From contig NZ_AP025667.1 of assembly GCF_022846655.1 (NCBI RefSeq), forward strand, positions 3,571,001 to 3,635,000: a stretch of 64,000 nt of DNA, given 5' to 3'. The position numbers and the translations under genes were made by a program. Within the stretch, counting starts at the first letter, position 1; each line of letters starts with the position of its first letter. Below the pieces are notes generated by a model, which saw nothing but the letters and a program-made list of their open reading frames with translations, did no database searches and was not told the DNA's origin. This document shows positions 52,105 to 60,435 of this stretch, in pieces. Origin of the DNA: Streptomyces seoulensis (GTDB lineage: Bacteria; Actinomycetota; Actinomycetes; Streptomycetales; Streptomycetaceae).

Positions 52105-52509
52105 GTGTACCACCACTCAGCAGGAACGGCCCAGCCGGTGGCAGGCTCAGGGGGCCTCCTCACGGACCGCCCCGCCGACTCCATCGAGTACCAGCGCTGC
52201 GCCTGGTGCGGCACCGCGATGTACCACCGGCTCCTCTGTCCGGTCTGCCAGGGCAGCGACCTGCGCACCGAGCGCAGCGAGGGCGTCGGCACGGTCCGGC
52301 ACTCCACGATCGTCCACCGCAACACCCCCGCCGCCCGCAACGTCTCCCTGGTCGAACTGGCGGAGGGCTTCGTCGTGCGCGGCCGGGTCATGGGGCCGCC
52401 GGTCGGCATCCACAGCGGCGACCGGGTCCGCCTCTCCACGGCCAAGGACCCGGTGCGGGGCGAGCCGGTCTTCCAACTGCTGGACGAGGTCTGCCGGGCG
52501 TGGACCTGA
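52105..52509 (+). CDS. DUF35 family Zn-ribbon/OB-fold protein
   Basis: 134 residues from GTG 52105 behind AGGGAG. A four-cysteine zinc ribbon (CAWCGTAMYHRLLCPVC, C-x2-C and C-x2-C) is followed by an OB-fold half (STIVHRNTPAARNVSLVELA, then GFVVRGRVMGPPVGIHSGDR). In characterised DUF35 proteins such as ChsH2 or SSO2064 this pair binds acyl-CoA or acts beside a thiolase or MaoC-type partner. No such partner is adjacent here. It shares an upstream motif with the preceding tetR gene, suggesting control by an acyl-CoA-like ligand. Confidence 0.85.
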   Translation: MYHHSAGTAQPVAGSGGLLTDRPADSIEYQRCAWCGTAMYHRLLCPVCQGSDLRTERSEGVGTVRHSTIVHRNTPAARNVSLVELAEGFVVRGRVMGPPVGIHSGDRVRLSTAKDPVRGEPVFQLLDEVCRAWT

Positions 52510-52516
52510 CGGGGCC

Positions 52517-52903
52517 TCAGGCCGGGAACGTCACCCGGATGCCCACCGTGCCCTCGGTGCCGCGGCGCAGCTTGCTGCCCAGCAGGGTGAGGCGGCCGGC
52601 GATGCCGTACTTGCGGGCGATCAGGGTGCGGTAGCGGGCAGTGGTGGCGGGGTCGGCGATCTCGGCGGTCGCCGGGTGCTGGGCGCCGGTGGGGCGGCCG
52701 CGCATGTCGCAGGGGCCGACGAGGACGTCCGCGCGGCGGCGGATGCGCTTGACCTTGTAGCTGTCGGCGGCCGTCCAGACGCCGAGGGCGTCGCCGTCGG
52801 GGACGACCCAGACCGGGGTGGCCACCGGGGTGCCGTCCTTGCGGTAGCTGGTGACCAGCAGATACTTGCCCGAGCCGAGCCGGGACACAAGCGCGTCTTC
52901 CAT
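52517..52903 (-). CDS. PPOX-class (F420-dependent type) split-barrel oxidoreductase
   Basis: 128 residues from ATG 52901-52903. The split-barrel flavin/F420-binding fold is shown by KYLLVTSYRKDGTPVATPVW and YKVKRIRRRADVLVGPCDMR, with a C-terminal RTLIARKYGIAGRLTLLG. These match the small PPOX-class F420-dependent family found widely in actinobacteria. It probably uses F420 to reduce a small molecule such as biliverdin-like or other conjugated compounds. It converges with the DUF35 gene, 7 bases apart. Confidence 0.88.
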   Translation of the reverse strand: MEDALVSRLGSGKYLLVTSYRKDGTPVATPVWVVPDGDALGVWTAADSYKVKRIRRRADVLVGPCDMRGRPTGAQHPATAEIADPATTARYRTLIARKYGIAGRLTLLGSKLRRGTEGTVGIRVTFPA

Positions 52904-53045
52904 GGCCCGAGTCTAGGAGGCGGCGCGCCCGGGGCCGCGCAGACACCCCCAATGCCGCGGACCTGCGGCGCGGAGCAACTCCGGCGTCTAGATTGCGTCT
53001 TGACCGGTACCTCTCCCGCACCAGGCACCCCAGGAGCTGACCCCC

Positions 53046-53876
53046 GTGACCGACAACCCGGCCGCCACCAACGACGTGGCCGTGTCCCTGCGCGCCCGCA
53101 TCAACACCGGCCAGCCGCACACCGCCCGGATCTGGAACTACTGGCTCGGCGGCAAGGACAACTACGAGGTCGACCGCGCGGCCGGCGACCAGATCCGTCA
53201 ACTGCACCCGGGCATAGGCGAGTACGCCCGCCACGACCGCCTCTTCCTGGGCCGCGCGGTGCGTCACCTGGTCGGCGAGGTCGGCATCCGGCAGTTCCTG
53301 GACATCGGCACCGGCCTGCCCACCGCCGACAACACGCACGAGGTCGCGCAGAGCGTGGCACCGGAGACACGGGTCGTCTACGTCGACAACGACCCGCTGG
53401 TCCTCACGCACGCCCGTGCCCTGCTCACCAGCACCCCCGAGGGCCGCACCGACTACCTCGACGAGGATCTGCGCAACATCGACGCGATCTTCGAGCACGC
53501 GGCGAAGACCCTGGACTTCAGCCAGCCGGTGGCCCTGATGCTGCTCGGCGTGGTCATCTTCATCGGCGACGACGAGGACCCGTACGCCATGGTCCGGCGC
53601 CTGGTGGAGCGGCTGCCCGCGGGGAGCTACCTGGTGCTCTCGCACACCGTCACCAGCCCCTCGATGCCGGACGTGGACGAGGCGGTGAAGTTCTGGAACG
53701 AGCACGGCACCCCGAAGCTCACCCAGCGCACCCCCGAGGACGTGACCCGCTTCTTCGACGGCCTGGAGCTGCTGGAGCCGGGCGTGGTGTCCTGCTCGCG
53801 CTGGCGCCCGGAGGGTACCGGGGAGGGCGAGCCGGAGGAGGTCGCCATGTTCGGCGGGGTGGCCCGCAAGAACTGA
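53046..53876 (+). CDS. SAM-dependent methyltransferase, DUF574 type (PF04672-like)
   Basis: 276 residues from GTG 53046. The family signature is the N-terminal ARIWNYWLGGKDNYEVDRAA, followed by the SAM loop FLDIGTGLPTADNTHEVAQ and VVYVDNDPLVLTHARALL. Later comes VALMLLGVVIFIGDDEDPYA. Streptomyces genomes contain many copies, mostly of unknown function, often beside regulatory genes. No substrate is evident and neighbours give no clear clue. Confidence 0.92.
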   Translation: MTDNPAATNDVAVSLRARINTGQPHTARIWNYWLGGKDNYEVDRAAGDQIRQLHPGIGEYARHDRLFLGRAVRHLVGEVGIRQFLDIGTGLPTADNTHEVAQSVAPETRVVYVDNDPLVLTHARALLTSTPEGRTDYLDEDLRNIDAIFEHAAKTLDFSQPVALMLLGVVIFIGDDEDPYAMVRRLVERLPAGSYLVLSHTVTSPSMPDVDEAVKFWNEHGTPKLTQRTPEDVTRFFDGLELLEPGVVSCSRWRPEGTGEGEPEEVAMFGGVARKN

Positions 53877-54012
53877 CCCGGCACGCCGCGCGGAATCCCG
53901 CCGTCCGCTGAACACTCCCGGCCCCGGCCCCGTACTGACGGGGGGCGCTCACGACCGGAGGGCCCCGTGCCGCCGGTACGGGCGGCACGCGCTCGGGGTT
54001 CGGGAGTCAGGC

Positions 54013-55389
54013 ATGAGGCACGCACGACGGCGGGTCGTCCGGCGAGTGACACGGCTGGCGGCGGTCGGCGGACTCCTCCTGGGAGGAGGGATGGTCACGC
54101 AGGCGGCCATGGCGAGCGAGACCCCGGACGCGCCCGCCACGACGTTCAGCGCGGCCGGCACGGCCGGGGGCAAGGGCGCGGCACTGGCCGCGAAGCTCGG
54201 CACGGCCCGCTCGGCGGGCAACTGGGTGGACGCCCAGGGCCGCCCCGTCGTCGCGGTGACCGACGAGCGGGCGGCCGCCGAGGTGCGCGGAGCCGGGGCC
54301 CAGGCCAAGGTGGTCGGGCACAGCATGAACGAGCTGAAGTCGGCGACGGCCGCGCTGCGTTCGGCACCCCGGGTCACGGGCACCGCGTGGGCGGTGGACT
54401 ACCGGACCAACCGGATCGTGGTGAGCGGGGACCGCACGGTGTCGTCCGGGGACTGGACGAAGATGACCCAGGTCGCCTCACGCATCGGCGACTTCGTGAC
54501 GATGCACAGGACCCAGGGCACGTTCACCACCCGGCTCAACGGCGCCCAGCCGATCCTCTCGACCGGCGGCCGCTGCTCGGCCGGGTTCAACGTGACCAAC
54601 GGGCAACGGGACTTCATCCTCACGGCCGGGCACTGCGGGCCGACCGGTTCCATCTGGTTCGCGGACGGCCAGGGCACCCGGCAGCTCGGCGCCACGGTGA
54701 ACAGCAGCTTCCCCGGCGGCGACTTCTCCCTCGTGCAGTACGACACCGGCAAGGCCGGCCAGGGTGCCGACGTGGTCGCGGTCGGCGGCGGCAAGGGGGT
54801 GCGGATCACCGGGTCGGCCGACGCCGCGGTGGGCCAGCGGGTGTTCCGCAGCGGCAGCACCAGCGGGCTGCGCGACGGCCAGGTGACCGCGCTCAACGCG
54901 ACCGTGAACTACCCCGAGGGCACGGTCACCGGACTGATCGAAACAAATGTGTGCGCCGAACCCGGCGACAGCGGCGGCCCGATGTTCTCCGAGGGCATCG
55001 CGCTCGGCATCACCTCGGGCGGCAACGGCGACTGCACCGCCGGCGGTACGACGTTCTTCCAGCCGGTGACCAAGGCGCTCACGGCACTGAACGTCAAGCT
55101 GATCACCGCCACCCCGCCCGCCGGCGCCGCCCAGGGCGCCTCCCCCACCCCCGCGACCGAGGCCGGCCAGAGCGGTATGACACCGAGCGCGGCCCGGCCT
55201 GGCTCGACGGCTCCCGTGAACGGCGTGGAGGGCGAGACGCTGCTGGCCCGGCTCACCGACACCCGGAACGTCGGCCCCGGACTGCTGGTGATCGCGGGCA
55301 GTGTGATCGCGCTGGTCGCCACCCGGTACATCCGCGCCGAGCAGGACCGCAAGGCGTACCAGCGGTACTACTCCGCGACCTGGGGCTGA
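54013..55389 (+). CDS. S1 family serine protease (streptogrisin/alpha-lytic type) with C-terminal membrane anchor
   Basis: 458 residues from ATG 54013. The signal peptide (RLAAVGGLLLGGGMVTQAAM) ends near residue 35. A propeptide-like region covers about 55-180, and the chymotrypsin-fold domain about 180-365. The triad is H207 (LTAGHC), D237 (GGDFSLV) and S320 (EPGDSGGP). Two disulfides are likely (C188-C208, C314-C341). Unlike secreted streptogrisins, a Pro/Thr linker leads to a transmembrane helix (GPGLLVIAGSVIALVATRYI) and a short charged cytoplasmic tail. The protease should therefore stay on the outer face of the membrane. A terminator follows directly. Confidence 0.93.
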   Translation: MRHARRRVVRRVTRLAAVGGLLLGGGMVTQAAMASETPDAPATTFSAAGTAGGKGAALAAKLGTARSAGNWVDAQGRPVVAVTDERAAAEVRGAGAQAKVVGHSMNELKSATAALRSAPRVTGTAWAVDYRTNRIVVSGDRTVSSGDWTKMTQVASRIGDFVTMHRTQGTFTTRLNGAQPILSTGGRCSAGFNVTNGQRDFILTAGHCGPTGSIWFADGQGTRQLGATVNSSFPGGDFSLVQYDTGKAGQGADVVAVGGGKGVRITGSADAAVGQRVFRSGSTSGLRDGQVTALNATVNYPEGTVTGLIETNVCAEPGDSGGPMFSEGIALGITSGGNGDCTAGGTTFFQPVTKALTALNVKLITATPPAGAAQGASPTPATEAGQSGMTPSAARPGSTAPVNGVEGETLLARLTDTRNVGPGLLVIAGSVIALVATRYIRAEQDRKAYQRYYSATWG

Positions 55390-55415
55390 CCCTGTGAGGC
55401 CGGGGCGCGGCAAAG

Positions 55416-55441
55416 GAGGGCACCCGGTCACGGGTGCCCTC
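55416..55441. terminator. 11-bp stem bidirectional terminator
   Basis: Arms 55416-55426 and 55431-55441 are perfect complements around a 4-base loop, between the convergent protease gene and the small gene at 55473. Confidence 0.75.
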
Positions 55442-55472
55442 TCGGCGGTACGACGGTGGCTGCGGGGTCCGG

Positions 55473-55658
55473 TCAGACCGAGCGGCGCGGCATAGGGGCC
55501 GCGGCGGCCCACTCCATCACGAGGCGCTGGTACTCCGCGCGCTGCTCGCTGGTCAGGATGCCGCCCGACCGGCGCCACAGGGCCCGGATCTCCTCGTTGA
55601 CCTCCGCGGCCGAACGCCCGCAGGAGGCTTCAGCAGTGGTGGACATGGTGTGAAGCAT
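55473..55658 (-). CDS. Small hypothetical protein with one cysteine
   Basis: 61 residues from ATG 55656-55658, placed 6 bases after GAGGA; ATG 55646 would give 57 residues. The sequence is helical (RSAAEVNEEIRALWRRSGGI, then LTSEQRAEYQRLVMEWAAAA) with no membrane part. It looks like a compact helical-hairpin protein. No function assigned. It lies between two terminators and is probably monocistronic. Confidence 0.6.
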   Translation of the reverse strand: MLHTMSTTAEASCGRSAAEVNEEIRALWRRSGGILTSEQRAEYQRLVMEWAAAAPMPRRSV

Positions 55659-55771
55659 ATGCCGGTCCTCGTGAAGGCAGCGTGAATAAGTACGTGCGAT
55701 TCGGGCATTTCGGACCGTGTTGCTCATCACGTCAAGAAGCCGTGCGGAAGGGCGAGTTCGGTTGCGCGGGG

Positions 55772-55799
55772 CCGACCCGCCCGTCCGCGCGCGGGTCGG
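55772..55799 (-). terminator. 9-bp stem terminator downstream of the L,D-transpeptidase gene
   Basis: CCGACCCGC (55772-55780) pairs with GCGGGTCGG (55791-55799) over a 10-base loop that is itself GC-rich. It ends 2 bases before the stop codon of the minus-strand gene. Confidence 0.65.
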
Positions 55800-55801
55800 G
55801 C

Positions 55802-56509
55802 TCAGGTGCCGGGCTTGCGGCCGTAGACGAAGACGTCGTCGCCGTTCTTCAGCAGTGACCAGTACTTCTTCGCGTCCTTCGTGGTCATGTTCACACAGCC
55901 GTGGGAGCCCGGCGGGTTCCACATGCTGAGACCCACGGAGTGGAACGCCTGCCCGCCGTCGAAGAACTGGCTGTACGGCATCGACACGTCGTAGATGCTG
56001 GAGACGTGGTCGATGTCACGCCAGTAGACCTTCTTCAGGCCGGTGCGGGTCTCGTACTTGTCACGGCCGGTGCGCACGGGCACGGGGCCGTACACGAGCC
56101 CCTTGCCGTCCTGGACCCAGCTGAGCTGGAGCGTGAGGTTCACGCAGGCGATGCGGCCCTTGTTGGTCGGGCACTTGCCGTCCTTGTCGGGGTTCTTCCC
56201 CACGGCCTTCTGCCGGTTCATGAGGTCCATCACACCCCAGGTGACGGGCCCGGCGTAGCCGATGTTGGGAGTGATGCCGTGCTTGTTCTGGAAGTTGCGG
56301 ATGGCCGTGCAGTCGGCGCTGGACTGCTTGCCGTCGGCCGTGCGGCCGAGGAACCGTTCCACCTGCTTCTGGTACGGCCCCGCCTTGCTGGTGCAGCTCG
56401 CGGCCTGGGCCGGTGTGGCGGTGACGGCGAGCGTGAGCGGCGCGACCAGCGCGCCGACCCCGAGTGCGACGGCCCCTCGTCTGCGTATGTCGCCCATGGG
56501 CGGCCCCAT
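55802..56509 (-). CDS. L,D-transpeptidase (YkuD domain) with N-terminal peptidoglycan-binding-like region
   Basis: 235 residues from ATG 56507-56509 behind GGGGAG; ATG 56497 is an alternative. A twin-arginine-like or Sec signal ([20 protein letters not shown], then TLAVTATPAQAAS) is followed by a helical PG-binding-like part (ADCTAIRNFQNKHGITPNIG). The YkuD catalytic motif reads HSVGLSMWNPPGSHGCVNM with C205, H203 and S202. It forms 3-3 (or lipoprotein) cross-links in peptidoglycan and is insensitive to most penicillins. The SDR gene lies upstream, 132 bases away; no clear operon. Confidence 0.92.
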   Translation of the reverse strand: MGPPMGDIRRRGAVALGVGALVAPLTLAVTATPAQAASCTSKAGPYQKQVERFLGRTADGKQSSADCTAIRNFQNKHGITPNIGYAGPVTWGVMDLMNRQKAVGKNPDKDGKCPTNKGRIACVNLTLQLSWVQDGKGLVYGPVPVRTGRDKYETRTGLKKVYWRDIDHVSSIYDVSMPYSQFFDGGQAFHSVGLSMWNPPGSHGCVNMTTKDAKKYWSLLKNGDDVFVYGRKPGT

Positions 56510-56641
56510 CCCTTCTCCCCTGCGGGTCCCGGGGACTTCCCCCGGCTGTCGCCTCGTCGCGTTTCGAGGCTTTCGGCCTACTAGACCGGCTCATCGGCCG
56601 GATGGTTGTGTTTCCGGCACGTTGTGACGAAACGGTGAACT

Positions 56642-57448
56642 TTACCTCCGCCCGGCGCGGCTCCTGTCCAGCGCGGTGCGGAATCCGGTGTGCACGGCGG
56701 TGAGCCCGCCGTCGACGACGAGGGTGGTGCCGGTGATCCAGGCGGCGTCGCGGGAGGCGAGGAAGGCGACGGCGGCCGCGACGTCCTCGGGCTCGCCGAC
56801 CCGGCCCAGCGGGTAGCAGTCGCGTACGGCGTCCAGATCGTCGTCGCGCCCCTCCCAGGCCGAGGTGCGCACGGTGCCCGGTGCGACCAGGTTCACCCGC
56901 ACCCCGCGGGCGGCCGCCTGCCCGGCGAGAGTACGGGTCAGGGAGCCGAGGCCGGCCTTGGCGGCGCTGTAGGCGTGGTTGCCGAAGTCCTGGAGGCCGT
57001 TGACCGAGCCGATGCTGACGACGGCGCCGTGCCCGGAGGCGGCGAGGTGCGGCAGCGCGGCCTGGCAGCAGCGGCGGACACCGCCCAGGGTGATGTCGAG
57101 GTCACGGAGCCAGGACTCGTCCGGGTCGTCCTCGAACGCCGGGCCCTCCGGGGAACAGTGGGCGGCGCAGTTCACCAGTACGTCGAGCGAGCCGAACGCG
57201 GTGACCGCGCGGGAGACGGCCGCTTCCACGGACGCCCGGTCGGCCACGTCGCACGCCAACGCCTCGGCCGCGAGCCCCTGGTGGCGCAGCGAGGCCGCGG
57301 TGCGCTCCGCCTCCGGCGCGTCCCGGTCGGTCACCAGGACCTGTGCGCCCTCCTGCGCGAGGCGCCGGGCGACGGCCGCGCCGATACCCCGGCCCGCGCC
57401 CGTGACGAGGGCGCCGTGGCCCGTGAAGCGGTGGGTGAGATCCGTCAT
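56642..57448 (-). CDS. Short-chain dehydrogenase/reductase
   Basis: 268 residues from ATG 57446-57448. The NAD(P)-binding motif is GALVTGAGRGIGAAVARRLA, the strand-4 motif NCAAHC in place of NNAG, the catalytic Ser is in VSIGSVNG, and the YxxxK is YSAAKAGL. The C-terminal region has VAAAVAFLASRDAAWITGTT, then LVVDGGLT. It is a classical SDR. A basic residue pattern for NADP is unclear and TDRDA after strand 2 favours NAD(H). The substrate is unknown; it lies 80 bases from the formaldehyde hydrolase gene in the same direction. Confidence 0.93.
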   Translation of the reverse strand: MTDLTHRFTGHGALVTGAGRGIGAAVARRLAQEGAQVLVTDRDAPEAERTAASLRHQGLAAEALACDVADRASVEAAVSRAVTAFGSLDVLVNCAAHCSPEGPAFEDDPDESWLRDLDITLGGVRRCCQAALPHLAASGHGAVVSIGSVNGLQDFGNHAYSAAKAGLGSLTRTLAGQAAARGVRVNLVAPGTVRTSAWEGRDDDLDAVRDCYPLGRVGEPEDVAAAVAFLASRDAAWITGTTLVVDGGLTAVHTGFRTALDRSRAGRR

Positions 57449-57527
57449 GGGCCGACGGTAGGACAGCGGGCGGCCACCGCGACAGAGGCCGTACCGTCAC
57501 GGTGGCCGCCCGCTCGCGGCACGCGGC

Positions 57528-58157
57528 TCAGTGGCCGCGCTCGATCCACTCCTGGAGGTGGCCCGATTCGTCGCCGATGGTCGTCGGGTCGCCGTGGCCG
57601 GTCAGTACCTTGGTCTCCGGGGGGAGGGTGAGGAGCCGGTCGCGGATGGAGTCGATGATCGTCGGGAAGTGCGAATACGACCGCCCGGTGGCGCCGGGTC
57701 CGCCCTGGAAGAGGGTGTCACCGCTGAAGACGGCACCGAGACCGGGGTCGTAGAGGCAGACGGCGCCGGGGGCGTGGCCGGGGGTGTGCAGCACGGTCAG
57801 GTCGGCTCCGGCGGTCTCCAGCACCTGGCCGTCGACCAGGTGCTCGTCGGGCTCGCGGTCGGGGTGGGTGAGCTGCCACAGCGGCAGGTCGTCGGGGTGC
57901 AGCCAGATGGTGGCGCCGGTGAGGTCCGCCAGGGCGGGGGCGGCGTTGACGTGGTCGTTGTGCGCGTGGGTGCACACGATCGCGGTGAGGCGGCGGTCAC
58001 CGACGGCCGCAGCGATGGCCTCGGCGTCGTGGGCCGGGTCGATGACGACGGCCTCATGGTCGTCGCCGACGATCCACACGTTGTTGTCGACGTCCCAGCT
58101 TCGCCCGTCGAGGGTGAACTGGCCGGAGGTGACGAGGCGTTCGATACGGGCGGTCAT
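57528..58157 (-). CDS. Metallo-beta-lactamase-fold hydrolase paired with mscR
   Basis: 209 residues; the ATG overlaps the stop of mscR (TGATG), so translation is coupled. The metal motif THAHNDH (HxHxDH) is at about residues 79-85, with later H in HTPGHAPGAV, D in FSGDTLFQGG and H in LTGHGDPT. In actinobacteria an MBL-fold enzyme next to mycothiol-dependent formaldehyde dehydrogenase is the likely hydrolase of S-formylmycothiol, which regenerates mycothiol and releases formate. This is well supported by context; the exact reaction is inference. Confidence 0.9.
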   Translation of the reverse strand: MTARIERLVTSGQFTLDGRSWDVDNNVWIVGDDHEAVVIDPAHDAEAIAAAVGDRRLTAIVCTHAHNDHVNAAPALADLTGATIWLHPDDLPLWQLTHPDREPDEHLVDGQVLETAGADLTVLHTPGHAPGAVCLYDPGLGAVFSGDTLFQGGPGATGRSYSHFPTIIDSIRDRLLTLPPETKVLTGHGDPTTIGDESGHLQEWIERGH

Positions 58158-59245
58158 CAGAGCTCCACCACCGAGCGCAGCACGTCGCCGTGGTGCATCC
58201 GCTCGAACGCCTGCTCCACCTCGTCCAGTCCGATGGTCTCGGTGACGAACGCGTCCAGCGGCAGGCGCCCTTGGAGATGCAGGTCGATCAGCATCGGGAA
58301 GTCCCTGGAGGGCAGGCAGTCGCCGTACCAGGAGGACTTCAGCGAGCCGCCGCGGCCGAACACGTCCAGCAGGGGCAGTTCGAGCTTCATCTCCGGGGTG
58401 GGCACGCCGACGAGGACGACGGTGCCGGCCAGGTCCCGGGCGTAGAACGCCTGCCGGTAGGTCTCCGGGCGGCCGACCGCGTCGATCACCACGTCGGCGC
58501 CGAAGCCCCCGGTGAGTTCGCGGATCGCCTCGACCGGGTCGGTCTCCTTGGAGTTGACCGTGTGGGTGGCGCCCAGGGTGCGCGCGGTCTCCAGCTTGCG
58601 GTCGTCGATGTCGACGGCGATGACCTTCGCGGCCCCGGCCAGCACGGCACCGGCGATGGCCGCGTCCCCGACACCGCCGCAGCCGATGACGGCGACGGAG
58701 TCGCCCCGGCCGACGGCGCCGGTGTTGATGGCCGCGCCGATGCCCGCCATGACACCGCAGCCGAGCAGTCCGGCGACGGCCGGGGAGACCTCGGGGTCGA
58801 CCTTGGTGCACTGGCCGGCCGCGACGAGTGTCTTCTCCGCGAAGGCGCCGATGCCGAGCGCGGGGGTGAGCTCCTGGCCGGTGGAGGCCAGGGTCATCTT
58901 CTGCTTCGCGTTGTGGGTGTTGAAGCAGTACCAGGGGCGGCCGCGCAGACAGGCCCGGCAATTGCCGCACACCGCACGCCAGTTGAGGATCACGAAGTCA
59001 CCGGGCGCCACATCGGTGACGCCCTCCCCCACCGACTCCACGACACCGGCGGCCTCGTGGCCGAGCAGGAAGGGGTAGTCGTCGGAGATGCCGCCCTGCT
59101 TGTAGTGCAGATCGGTGTGGCAGACCCCGCACGCCTGGATGTCGACGACGGCCTCGCCGGGGCCCGGATCAGGGATCACGATCGTCTCGATCCGTACCGG
59201 CTCGTCCTTCCCCGGTGCGACAACGCCGCGTACTTCCTGCGCCAT
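58157..59245 (-). CDS. mscR: S-(hydroxymethyl)mycothiol dehydrogenase (mycothiol-dependent formaldehyde dehydrogenase)
   Basis: Oxidises S-hydroxymethylmycothiol, formed from formaldehyde and mycothiol, with NAD. 362 residues, exact for the MscR/FadH family. The zinc alcohol dehydrogenase signature is [15 protein letters not shown], the catalytic-zinc Cys is in [10 protein letters not shown], and the structural-zinc loop is [18 protein letters not shown] binding uses [20 protein letters not shown] and [12 protein letters not shown]. It forms an overlapping pair with the MBL-fold gene. Mycothiol use fits an actinomycete. A general alcohol dehydrogenase is less likely because of the family-specific [14 protein letters not shown] and [14 protein letters not shown]. 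Confidence 0.95.
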   Translation of the reverse strand: MAQEVRGVVAPGKDEPVRIETIVIPDPGPGEAVVDIQACGVCHTDLHYKQGGISDDYPFLLGHEAAGVVESVGEGVTDVAPGDFVILNWRAVCGNCRACLRGRPWYCFNTHNAKQKMTLASTGQELTPALGIGAFAEKTLVAAGQCTKVDPEVSPAVAGLLGCGVMAGIGAAINTGAVGRGDSVAVIGCGGVGDAAIAGAVLAGAAKVIAVDIDDRKLETARTLGATHTVNSKETDPVEAIRELTGGFGADVVIDAVGRPETYRQAFYARDLAGTVVLVGVPTPEMKLELPLLDVFGRGGSLKSSWYGDCLPSRDFPMLIDLHLQGRLPLDAFVTETIGLDEVEQAFERMHHGDVLRSVVEL

Positions 59246-59352
59246 GGCCTGGCCCCTCTTCCGTCGGTGTCCCTACGCCGCCGACCCTACGCCACAAGGG
59301 GGCGCCGAGAGCGCTCGGCGAGGGCGTGGACCAGCGGGTTTCCCGGCATGGG

Positions 59353-59382
59353 CGAGGGCCGCCCGGTGGTGGACGGCCCTCG
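59353..59382 (-). terminator. 9-bp stem hairpin downstream of the small secreted protein gene
   Basis: CGAGGGCCG (59353-59361) pairs with CGGCCCTCG (59374-59382), starting 19 bases beyond the stop of the minus-strand gene. It isolates that gene from mscR. Confidence 0.65.
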
Positions 59383-59400
59383 TCGGAGATGCGGTTCGGG

Positions 59401-59700
59401 TCAGAGCCCGGGGAGCAGCCCGGTGACCGGTGCGGCGAGGTCGGTGAGCTGGTGCAGTTCGTTCAGCCGGTTCAGGTCGCTCACCTGGTTCAGGCCGCGC
59501 AACTGCTCGCCCACGCGCGGGACCTGGCTCTGGGCCTCGGGGGGAAGCTCGCTCAGGGCGACGTCGTCCAGCACGGTCATCGGGTTGATCTGCCCGTTGG
59601 CCGGGGCGCTCGCGTCGGCCGCGTTCGCCATGGGTGCGACAAAGCCCGTGACACCGACGGCCAGACCGACGGCGGCGACGATGCGTCGTGTTGAGATCAT
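59401..59700 (-). CDS. Small secreted protein of unknown function
   Basis: 99 residues from ATG 59698-59700. Signal peptide MISTRRIVAAVGLAVGVTGF, then VAPMANAADA, and a mature chain of about 70 residues without cysteine. A leucine- and asparagine-rich heptad-like stretch (LRGLNQVSDLNRLNELHQLT) could form a short amphipathic helix. Not a chaplin (no cysteine pair and no Gly-rich pattern). Such small exported proteins are common in Streptomyces and mostly uncharacterised. Confidence 0.75.
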   Translation of the reverse strand: MISTRRIVAAVGLAVGVTGFVAPMANAADASAPANGQINPMTVLDDVALSELPPEAQSQVPRVGEQLRGLNQVSDLNRLNELHQLTDLAAPVTGLLPGL

Positions 59701-59871
59701 GCCCTCTGTAACGCTTCTACCCCCGTGCCGGACACGGGCGGTGGCCGTCGCTCACCCGACAGGCGGACCCGGTCGTCTGCGTTTGCCGTGACCGCCGGGG
59801 CGGAGGAGTCTCGGATGTGGGCCCCCGCGGTCCGCCGCCCGCCGGGCCGCGGGCGTACGAAGGAGGTCACC

Positions 59872-60237
59872 ATGGGCAGCAGACAAGACTCCGCCTTCAC
59901 CACCGAGGCACTGCGCGAGGCCATCGAGGCGGACTCCGGAGAGGGCCTGCTCGCGCTGTACGAGGACGACGCGCAGATCCGGGTCATCGACCAGTCCGAC
60001 CAGCCGAGCCACCCCAAGGTGCTGCGCGGCCGCGGCGAGATCGAGGAGATGCTCGCCGACATCTACAGCCGCGAGATGATCCACCGGCTCGACCAGTGCG
60101 TCATCGACGGCGACCGCGCGGCGTTCACCGAGTCGTGCCAGTACCCGAACGGGAACAAGGTCTACGCCGAGTCGATGGTCATCCTGCGCGACGGCCGGAT
60201 CTCCGAGCAGATCCTGATCCAGGCATGGGACGAATAG
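59872..60237 (+). CDS. NTF2-like (SnoaL-fold) protein
   Basis: 121 residues from ATG 59872, behind a full AAGGAGG ribosome site. The cone-shaped NTF2 fold is suggested by LREAIEADSGEGLLALYEDD, then AQIRVIDQSD, GRGEIEEMLADIYSREMIHR and the C-terminal SMVILRDGRISEQILIQAW. Members include polyketide cyclases and ketosteroid isomerases, but many are not catalytic. No biosynthetic genes flank it. It ends before an 11-bp hairpin with a short T run. Confidence 0.85.
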   Translation: MGSRQDSAFTTEALREAIEADSGEGLLALYEDDAQIRVIDQSDQPSHPKVLRGRGEIEEMLADIYSREMIHRLDQCVIDGDRAAFTESCQYPNGNKVYAESMVILRDGRISEQILIQAWDE

Positions 60238-60254
60238 GCGCGAGGCTCGCGCGG

Positions 60255-60283
60255 GTCCAGGTCAGTTCTCGGCTGACCTGGAC
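60255..60283 (+). terminator. Intrinsic terminator after the NTF2-like gene
   Basis: GTCCAGGTCAG (60255-60265) and CTGACCTGGAC (60273-60283) are perfect 11-base arms with a 7-base loop, followed by TTTCT. It is 18 bases past the stop. The next 150 bases to the convergent dehydrogenase gene hold only GC-rich sequence with no gene I can support. Confidence 0.82.
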
Positions 60284-60435
60284 TTTCTCGGCCCGCCTCG
60301 GGTCGGCCCCGGCGCCGTCGCGGCAGGCGGTCGCGCGGCCCGCCGGGGTGGTGCGGTCGTCGGCGCGGCTGGCCCGTGCGGTCCTGCGGGCGGTGCGGCC
60401 GCGGCTGCCGCACCGGTCCCGCCGTGGTTCGGCCG

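Noticed and set aside
60284..60435. Small open frame with Arg-rich translation between the NTF2-like and dehydrogenase genes
   Set aside because: No ribosome site, Arg/Pro/Ala-only composition and no domain.
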